A stretch of 64,000 nt of DNA, taken from the NCBI GenBank assembly GCA_963935595.1, contig OZ012550.1, positions 12,957,001-13,021,000 of the forward strand, in the 5' to 3' direction. The notes under the pieces are model-generated. The model was not told the DNA's origin and ran no database searches. It saw nothing but the letters and a program-made list of their open reading frames with translations. Position numbers and translations under genes: made by a program. Shown piece after piece: positions 20,825-31,100 of this stretch (the first letter of the stretch is position 1; each line of letters begins with the position of its first letter). The stretch is from Schoenobius gigantellus. Its lineage: Eukaryota > Arthropoda > Insecta > Lepidoptera > Crambidae.

Positions 20825-21124
20825 CTATTAATAAAACATGGGTGTTATAACACGCTCTCAGTAAGATATTGTTACTGGGCAATCAAAGTTTAATAAAAAT
20901 AACTAAATCACGGTAGTAATTATTTATATCGCAACCTTTTATTTGACTGAAAGGAATGTTCCGCTGAAGAAATTCAATACTTCTTACATACACTAAGAAT
21001 ATGAATTTTAATGCAAAGATTTAACATCTAATTCATTAATCATTATTAACTACAAACATACTGAATATTAAGCAATTGAATAACTAATATTTAACTCAAA
21101 TGAAAAAAATATATTTTATATATA
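20825..21124. other. 3' region of the SVWC gene
   Basis: AT-rich sequence between the SVWC stop and the acceptor at 20825. A minus-strand AATAAA at 20938-20943 is a candidate polyadenylation signal. Confidence 0.4.
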
Positions 21125-24100
21125 TTAATCGGCAGCTAATAATATCTTATCTTGCTTGCCTGCGCCACGGCTGTTAAAGATGCCTGGGGCATTTTGTCCT
21201 TGAGGCTCTCCTCCAACTGTGTTTTGCTGTATAGCACCCATGCCGACTACAGCTGGATTAGGCTCATTTTGTTGACCTTTCCAAGGTCTGAAATGGAGTA
21301 GAAATATATTTGATACAAATCAATTCACCGTTATAAGTGCAAACTATTACTATAGATAGATACTACTGACTTTGTTTATTGATGTAAACATAATTTTATA
21401 TACTTATTAATTATGGAACTTTGTAAAATGTGACATGCCTAATATGACATTCTAGTTATAATGTGGTCAATAATAAACAAACAAACAAACACTGAATCCA
21501 AACAAAATTTGTAGATCGCAATGTTTCTAAATTTTTGATAGATCTTCAATATCATTTTTAGCTAGATGACTTCAGTATCGTATAAAGTATAGAAGTCAAT
21601 ATTATACCAGCCTGTCTAACCAGATTTGCATTGTGTTATTAGGCATAACCTTTCTATCTGTCCCGTTAAACTTTTTGCGATACTTAATAGAAAAACAGCA
21701 TTTTAAAAATAATTGTAAAGTACTATATTTTATCAAATATAAAGGCTTTGTGTGTTTTAATATGACGTACTTATCTGGAAAGAGTTCACCAGGTTGGCCT
21801 CGGGTCTGAACGATTCTTTCACCGTTGAGCTCAACAACACATCTCAAACGCGCACAACACGTTGGGAATTCTAAAAAAGACATTTTAAATACATTTACAA
21901 TGGTAAGAATAAAGTATAAAGGAAATTGCAATAAATAATTAAAATACACGATTAAAATTACATTTCTTAATTTATCCTATTATTACATACCAACATTTTC
22001 ATCTTCAATATACTCATGGCATTCTAGTGCATTTTCTGGAATTTTCGGCTTTCTGCAACTATACATAAACATAAAGATACTGCGTGGCAAATAAGAATTT
22101 GATACAGTGATAGCTGGAACTATAAAGCATAAGCATATAAGCAAAACTAGATTGATACTTTTACGTATTGTTAATTAATTTATTGTTTGTAATTTAATTG
22201 TTGCTTATTTTTAAGATAGTGATGTTTTATTTTTGTGTTCCAGGCGCAGAATAAGCATAGAAGCGCTCTAAGTTAAGTAAAGATTTTTGTTTAAGGTTGC
22301 CAATCAGTAAATAAATATTATATCTTATTATTTTAATATTTCGAAGCTTGGGTTAGAGCTATAATTTTGAAACATACTTTATATCTGATATCTGATCATG
22401 ATTCACCATGTTAAGAGTGATGATAAATGAGACAATGCAAAAATATACATTTAAATGTAGAGACCTAATACAAACACAAGCCGATTATTAAATAAAAAAA
22501 TAGGTATATAAAAAAAAGGAAAAATTTACCCAACGGCTGCTATGAAGTATTTTCCGTCTCTTATTTCACATCTGTATCTATGACAAGTGTAATGATCAGA
22601 CCATTCCTGCCACGGTTGATAGCCTTTTCTTGAATATTTGTCAACACAAGCCTGATCTAGAAGTTAAGATATGATTTTGTCTTACTATAAACAAGCGTTT
22701 TATATGCATAGATAGAATGCACAACGAATACAATTAATACTCTCTGTGTTCAGAAAAATATAACGATGAACTACATAGAATTAAAATCAAATGGACATGA
22801 AAAACAAAAGTCAAAGTTTATGATAATACTTTATACAAATTTTATATGACACAGAGTGGATGTCACAGCTCTGTGGAGTGGCTGCATAATGTATGGGTGT
22901 ATGGACAAAAAGTATGATGTCTCTGTATTTATACGTATATATTCATATAATAGCTGAATAAAAAAGTTATATTAATGTTTATAAGTTAAGAGTAGTATGT
23001 TAAGTAGTTAAGAGTAGTATGGCGTAGTTGGCATAATTTTAGTAATATATATATTTTTTATTATTCATGTGTAATTTCTCAACTGACGACTTTGGTGCAC
23101 GGTAAAACTTGATAAAGATTATGTTTGCACCTTTGTAATCAAGCTAAAATATGTCATTGTAATAAATAATTAATTTGATTTAAAAATTAGTCACACTTAC
23201 AGCTCACATCTTCGGCTAATATAACCGGCAGAGCTAAACATATTAAGAATAGTAGCTGCTGCATCTTAAGGTAAGACTGAAAACCTGCAATATATAATTT
23301 TATATTGTCAGTTATAATGGCGCTTTTGACCTATAAAATGAATTTTATAGACCCCAAGCTCCAACAATATTGAAAGGTGCATGTATTTTATAAAAACTTT
23401 TAAAAAATCTGACTAAGTATAAAAGTGTTGCGTAAATGGCTGCATTTACTTCTTATCCGTCACTTATTGTGACAAGTCACACACTGTTCTGAGAATATTT
23501 TGCGATGTGCTGCCTACAAATACAGTTGAAAGCAGAATTTTATTTGATAAACATGACCATCTGATATCCGTGTGCAGTAAAAACTAAAAATATTATGTGA
23601 AGCTCCCCGATTTCCGCCTGTTTAGTCAATAATCACAGACTGCATTCTTTACATGACAGTTTGTAGTTTGAACGTGCGAGTTGAACACATGGTCACACCA
23701 CTAATAACAATACAAGCATGTCACTAAAAAGTACTCACAAAAAGAAATATACGAGGTATATTTTTTATATTGTCAGGTATTGTAAGTGCTTGTAACACAA
23801 ATTGTTCGTGACACATATTTTAAACATGTAAAAATTTGTCATATGCTCGATGAATATGTTCAATAACTACTAAAATTATTGTATGTGATACTAAGTTAAA
23901 TTTACACGTAGTTATAGAAAAATGACAGAGGCGCGTTCAGGGCCTTCGCGCGAAGTACAACTTTTCGCTCTAACCCCGTTCAATGCCTTCGAGCGTGACA
24001 ACCGGGTGAAACAACCGGCCCGTTCAAGACCTTTGAGTGTCGGCGCGAGTTACAACCGAACAACCATCGAATTTGATGGTTGTAAAACGCTCTGACGTTT

Positions 24101-24712
24101 ATGACTGAAATACTCTTACGTGATTGGATGATATTGGCGGCCATATTCTATAATGTCATCTACTAGAAAGAGAAAGAAATAAAAAATCATGTGAAAGAGG
24201 GAGATAAAAGATTTGGTTGCTGCAATCCGTTCAACGCCTTTGAGCGAGTTAAAAAACAACCGGACAACTACACCCAGAGGCGCTGAACGCGCCTCTGCGC
24301 AGGTTCAATAGTAAAATCAGTCCATTATGATTTTTGACTTCTAAACGTATTAAGGCTTACAAATTATTGCACCTGCGCATACTGCAGTCATATTCAATTT
24401 CTGTCTTAATCTGTATAATATTTTGGCCTTGTAACATTAGGTCATGGAAATAAGTAATAAATTGTTTTACCTCTACGAAAATAAACATATACAATTTTTA
24501 CACGTTGTCAATAGTCACGTTGCCTTTTATTAACTCACGTACACAGTTTTAACTAATTAATAAAAAAAATATTAATACGCAACTTGCACTGGAAAAGTCA
24601 AACGGAAACCGCAGTGTAAACGAATTCACAGACACAAGTAAACTGCGATAAGGTAAGTTAGAGTTAAAGAGTTACCTTCCATTTCCTGTAGCGATACTGA
24701 AGACGCAGCCAT
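21125..24712 (-). CDS. Secreted single-domain von Willebrand factor C (SVWC-like) protein, six exons
   Basis: Exons in transcription order are 24712-24676, 23284-23208, 22651-22530, 22052-21991, 21870-21771 and 21287-21125. Every junction is GT-AG with matching phase, giving 186 aa. A hydrophobic signal segment (LLFLICLALPVILA) spans residues 23-36, with a possible internal start at M20. The mature part carries C40, C61, C66, C90, C104, C105 and C110, with the SVWC-type FPTCCARLRC ending. A Gly/Gln/Asn/Pro-rich tail of about 70 residues follows. SVWC proteins of arthropods are small secreted proteins often induced by infection or nutrition (Vago is one); that role is only a family analogy. 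Seven Cys rather than the usual eight are seen. Intron 1 contains the MITE at 23925-24297. It lies divergent to the BCH gene. Confidence 0.8.
23925..24297. mobile_element. hAT-like MITE (CAGAGGCGCGTTCAG family), copy 2, inverted
   Basis: Complete copy with inverted CAGAGGCGCGTTCAG ends, lying in intron 1 of the SVWC gene. It is a near-identical reverse complement of 15794-16174, implying recent activity of the family. Confidence 0.8.
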
Positions 24713-25175
24713 TTCTAAGAAATTTATTGTCGTGGAGCTGTTGACAATGTTTGACAAACACTAACATCTTGATAGTTGATAGATGCAATATTTGATCATA
24801 AATTTTACATAAGTTTCAGCTTTCATTTCTTTTTAATACACCTAGAGAGTATATTCCAATATGTGATACAAATTTAGGTAGTTTTTACTTTTTTATGCAT
24901 CAAAAGTTATTCACTCAGTTTTCATATTCTTTCAAACACTATTTTCTTACTTCGATTGAAATGTATTTCAAATAGTTTAGTCTAGTAAGAAAATAAAACG
25001 CATATTCGGCAATGTTTTTGAACTATAACAAAACAAAAACAAAACGCTACCTGTCAAATTGTAAGGGGTGTTTTGTTCGTAGGGTATTATTTATTGAATT
25101 TAATAAAATAGAAATAGTTCGTGTGTTTTAGTATATTTAATTGTTTGATTATGTGCACGAAGTTTCTACAGTGAA
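24713..25175. promoter_or_regulatory. Probable bidirectional promoter region
   Basis: 463 bp separate the start codons of two divergent genes (24712 minus, 25176 plus). The interval therefore must hold both 5' UTRs, or the first noncoding exons, and core promoters unless further upstream exons exist. I see no clear TATA/initiator pair. Confidence 0.45.
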
Positions 25176-28100
25176 ATGAGGTGAGTTAAAAAGTCTGCTT
25201 TTCGTTAATACTATAATATTAACTGAAATTTTCAGTGCATACGAAACATTATTCTGCTGTGTTTATTAACATTATCAAATTAAACAACAACAAAATAATT
25301 ATAATTATACACTGTGTACAATTATATTTGGTTATTGTATAATTTGTGTATAAATTGTACTTGTAAGTAATATAAATTGGCCTTGTTATTTACTTTCATA
25401 ATTTAGTTTTTCATAGATTTATTACCACTTACACTTCATTCTACCCTCTAATTTACATAAAAATTTAACTATTTATTACAATTATTTTTCAGTTTAATTC
25501 AGTGTCATCAGTTTCATTTTTCAGTTTTAATTTACATAAAAATGTAACTATTTATTCATTATTTTTCTGTTGTAACATTAAAAAGACTATTAATGTAACT
25601 ATTGCAATACAATACAATAGCATAAGGCAGCCAACCGTACCGCATTCTGCGCGACTGTTCCGTAATGACAGTTGTATTATTGCATTGCAATATTTAATAA
25701 AATAGTCCCGCAAATCGTCTAATGTGTCCCGCATGTCCCACATTCCTATCTTTTTTCGTAGATGTAGATTCGTTTCCCATCGTCTCGCTTGCATATACTA
25801 GTGTACCACATCAAAAATACTAACGACAAGATGAGACATACTGTACTTAGGTAAGAGTCCACTACATAAACACTGTATGCCACAGCGCATCATCGAGCAT
25901 GTGTGTGTGCGACTTCAGTAGTAGGTCAGTAGTAGTGTTGTTTGTTTCTAATTTAAGTGCACCACCAATACATCCTCAGTCTTCTTGTGGATAGGAGTGG
26001 ATGTCCCGCATTGACTTATTAGAAAGTAGGCCACCTTAACATTGTAGTACATTTTCTCAATATTTTTTTCCTTGGGTTTATTTGTTTGGTATGTTAATTT
26101 AATTTCTGTTTTTCATTGTTTGTGCTTTAAAAATCTATTTTAATACAGCACCTAACTAAATTTGAACAAAAATGGAATTTAGAACAAACATACATTTAAT
26201 TTTTTTTTTTATAATTTGTGTAATTGATGCAATATGTTCGCCAAAAGTATCTACTTGTGGGGAATATAAAAGTTATATAACAACAGAATACCACTTTGTA
26301 AGTTGCATATCTTATTGGTTAATTATTGTGCACTGTGTATAGTATAGACAGTATAGACCTTTACAGGCACTTATTGATGTCAAACGGTAACAGGTTAAAT
26401 TCTTATTTTTATTTCATTTTTTGGTAGACTAAGATATGTCAGCCATTTATCCTTATTTATAATTAATAAGAACTTGCAGCAAAGCATTTCTTATTATTAT
26501 TTACCGCTTTATCTTAAATCTAAATGGCCTCATTAGTTTTATGTAACTATACTGGCTGTAGCTGAGCGCAGAAATACATAGAAAATGGATATTAGATGGA
26601 CCTAAAGTGTTGGTCTTAGATCTAGAGTAACCTAATACTTTCCAAATAAATCCACTTTAAACTGAGAGTATACTTTCAAGTGACAGCCCTAGTCTAGCTG
26701 ACTATGGAATTAACACAAAAGAAATATAAACAATGTAAACATTTAATGCACTTGGGTCTCCGACGGCACTAAGCCTTGGTATGACCATATTGCTGACAAT
26801 TTGCGCACTGGGGTATCTCGCGCTTTGGTCCGGGGGGTTCAAATGATACTCGACAGTTAAGAAGATACTTGATTTCGTAGATGCTTTTATTATTGTCATT
26901 TGGTCCTAACTCTATAACAAAAATAGGTAGAGGCTTCTTAATATTCCTTTGTTTGATGTTCCAGACATTAGTACTTTTATGATTTAAATTTCCTAAGGCT
27001 TTTTTAAGATCACCTGTATCCAGGGGCGGATCTACCTAACGGCTTTTTGGGCTTCAGCCCAGGGCCCTGTGTATACAAAGGGCCCCCAGCCCCCATTAAA
27101 AAACAATAGATGATACTTGTTTTTACATAAAAAAAGTATGTAAAATTATAGAAAAACAATCATGTGTTTGGCAACCCAGATCAATCAACCGGGTTATTCA
27201 CCAACTGGACACGAAAGGCTGGACACACGTGTACACAGTTGGTGGAACTCAAAATTAGTATCACTTATTATTTCGTCATCTGGACACGCCTAAATTATGA
27301 CGCGTGTCCAGATGGTGAAACTTAAATTCAATCACTTTTATGTTTTCGCCAACTGGACACACGTCCGCATTTTACCACGAAACCATGATGAAAGTACAGT
27401 CAGATTAATATTTTATGTCACAAACATCATTAGCCACTAAACATCCCACTGCTGGGCATGGGTTATTTTGTACCTATGTCATTGCAAAATTATTCACCAT
27501 TAGTGAATTTATAAAGAATATCAACGTGTTAATAAAATTGTGCAAAATCTAAATGTAGTTTGTTCGGAATCGAGTTCGAGAGTAGAACTGATTCCACTAA
27601 TAAAAAATATGAGTTAAATTTTATAAAAAAAAAATTTTTAGCTACGCTGCTTTTTAACTTAACTCTACCGTCTTTACCTCTTGTCGGCGGCGTAACATCG
27701 TAAGCGCAGACGCGCAGCCAAAGAGTTTGCAAGATGAACAAAAAGATGGACATTATCTTCATTAATCATCTGCCGGAATTTAATTTATCTTTTTATATAG
27801 TTAATTCTTTTAAAATAAAAATATGTCGGGGTGTCTGAGATTTTACGTTACTTAATTAACAAGTTGTTTTTGTGACACTGATAGTAGGTATTCGATGGTG
27901 CTGTGGACTCGGCACTCGCCGTCCAATCGGGAGGTGAGAGGGAATACAGAGAGGGCATCTTTTTGTATAAAAGACTAAAGGGCAGGGGGTGGGGGGAAAA
28001 TTTCCTACTGTAGGTTAGGTTAGGTTCAGAACATGACCATGCGTAGCGGAGCGAGTGAAGCGAGCGCAGCGTCATACCTACTATTCTATGGGAACCTATA

Positions 28101-31100
28101 CCACTGAAAATCATATTATTAAGATATCCAATTTTAACATCTAATTCTTAAATAGGTTCAAGGTGCGGCACAAACATGATTAATACACAACCCAACCTTC
28201 TCCCTGTTGTTGTTATTGTAGAGATTAAGTTTGTGAAAATTTTAAAAATTAATATCTCGAAAACTACGCTTTGCCGAGAGGGGGAGTGGTACAGGGGGTA
28301 GCTCCCCTCCTCCTCTCGTTATTAATTTTTAAAAATTAATAACAAACATGTTTAAAAATTTGAACCAAAGTACTATGCTCATTATGGTATTTATCAAAGT
28401 CGTTTTTTTATTTGAAACACTTCATTTAAGATACAATGCCGCTCACCATAAATAAATAAATTGCCAAATACTGAAAAACATGCAGGACCTAATATTTGGT
28501 CCCTCAAATATTATGAAGCTTCTCATTTTGTATTTGAAGTAACTCGAATAAATGTTTATAAGTTACTGTTCTGTTGATTTATCGTCATTCGCAGTCAGTC
28601 GCCCACTTAGTAATACAATAATCTAAATTAATTATTTTTGTCTCTTTAAAATGTTCATTTACAGTAACTCGTTTAAATACTACCCAAATATTAATCTGGC
28701 TGTACTTTGTCATGGTTTAGTGGTAAAATGTGGATGTGTGTCCAGTTGGTGAAAACATAAAAGTGATTTAATTTAAGTTTCACCATCTGGACACGCGTCA
28801 TAATTTAGGCGTGTCCAGATGACGAAATAATAAGTGATACTAATTTTGAGTTTCACCAACTGGGCACACGTGTGTTTTTTTTTTTTATACTACGATGCCG
28901 GCAAACAAACTTATGGCCCGCCTGATGGATGGAACCGGATCGTGCGTGGGAGGAAATTTCTCTCAAACCGCACTGTGCGTGACCACTTAGGCTCCAGCGT
29001 GTGAGGATGAACACCCTGCCGATGGCGAGCAGTGCGATGATAAAAGGTAGCCGTTGGCATCATGTCGAACAATTCTTCAGAAGTCTCTCCTCAGACTTAA
29101 AGGCTCAATACCGCTTGTGAGTTTGGGATCGTCAACAATTCGCTCAGCTCGTCTTTGGACCGAATCAAAAGGTCCAAGTTGGTATCTAGGTGCTTCCGCC
29201 CACAGATGACAGCAGTACTCCATATGAGGCCTGACCTGTGATTTATACAGCAACAGTCTTTGCCTTGAAGAGAAGTACCGCTTGGCTCTGTTAAGCACAC
29301 CTAGTTTTTTGGACGCCAACTTGACCTTGTCATCTAAGTGACTTCGGAATTGGACGTCGCTGGAGATGTCGACACCGAGGATCCCTAAACTCTTTGAGAT
29401 GGTCAAGGGTGTGTTCTGGAATTGTGGGGCTACAGTAAATGGGGTTTTCTTAGCGGTGAACGCACAGACTTGTGTCTTAGAGGGGTTAAATCGGACTAAA
29501 TTGTCCCGCCCCCAATCGGAGACTCTGGATAGAGTGCTCTCGATTTGGGACACAAGTTGTTCACGACTTTTCTCCACAATGGAACGAGGGATATTTGCAC
29601 GGCCCGTGTAAAATGCATCTCCAATGCTATCGTCTGCATAGCAATGGATACCGTCAAGCGACAACATATCATTGATATGCAGCAGAAACAGTGTTGGAGA
29701 TAGCACGGAGCCTTGTGGGACACCAGCATTTATCATCCTGGTTTCGGAACAGCTACCGTCAACTACGGCTCTAATGCTCCTCTCGGACAAAAAACTAGCA
29801 ATCCACTTACACAATCCCTCGGGAAGCCCGTATGATGGCAACTTCGATAGAAGACCCCGGTGCCAGACCCGATCGAACGCCTTCGCTATATCCAGGCTGA
29901 CTGCCAAGGCCTCACCTTGACTCTCAATGGCAGAGGCCCAACGGTGTGTGAGATACACTAAAAGATCACCAGTCGAGCGACCGTGGCGAAAGCCGTATTG
30001 GCGGTCGCTGATCAGATCGTGATCTTCTAGGTATCTAAGGAGTTTTGTGTTAATCACACGCTCCATCACCTTCGAGAGAAGGGAGGTTATAGCGTTTCAC
30101 ATCAGTTAGATTGGGGTCATGTGTCCTACGAGCCGTGGTCCAAGCCTTGTATGCGGCTTGCTTAAGAAGTAAAGCTTCCTTACAAGGCCGGTTAAACCAC
30201 GGTCGTTTTTTTTGCCCCCGCAGCTACTAGTAGTTAGGAATAAAACATTCCATACCCACCAGGATTGTCTGAGTGACTGCGGCTGCGCAGGTGTCAGGAT
30301 CATCTGATGTGAAGCAAAGCTGCCTCCACGGGTACGATGCATAAAATTCTCGCAATCCATCCTAATCTGCTGACTTGTATTGCCACATGCGGCGCAGACT
30401 GGGTGGCCTAGATGGATCAGGCCGCGCGCAAGCAACTTGGGTCCGGACGAGACAGTGGACAAAGAACCGAGAGGTGCATCCACTGAAATAGAATATCCAT
30501 CCGGACGTGTGGTCAGCAGAAGGTCCAGTAAGGAGCTCGTATGGTCCTCAATGTCTGGTATTCTTGTAGGAGAATTGACCAGTTTAGAGAAACCATAGGC
30601 CAGAGAAAATTCGTGAGCACACCTCCCCGCGAAGTCAGTGGACCGAGAACTAAGCCAGTCTACGTGATGGGCATTAAAGTCTCCCAAAATCACTAACTCG
30701 GCGGAGGGATATTGCTCAAGGACTTTATCAGTCGTCAAATTCAGGTGCTCGAATAATCGAGCTGTATCCGCTTCTCCGCTATGAGACCTGTATAGGCACG
30801 CATAAACGCGGGTGTGGCCACCGCATTCCACACGCACCCATAATACGGACAGGTCCCGGTCTTCTAAGTGATATAGGCGGCGGCAGCAGATATCCTCCCG
30901 GGCGTACACACATACGCCAGCACGTCTTCGGAATGAGTGTTCGAGCACATAGCCGGGATACTTAAGGTATGATGTGTCAGCCGGACAAGATATCTGCGTC
31001 TCCGTCAAAAACAAAAGGGTCGGCTGCGCTGCCTCAAGGTGCTGATGGACAGCGTTGAGATTTGCGTGAATTCCCCTAATGTTACAGAAGTCCACCTGCG

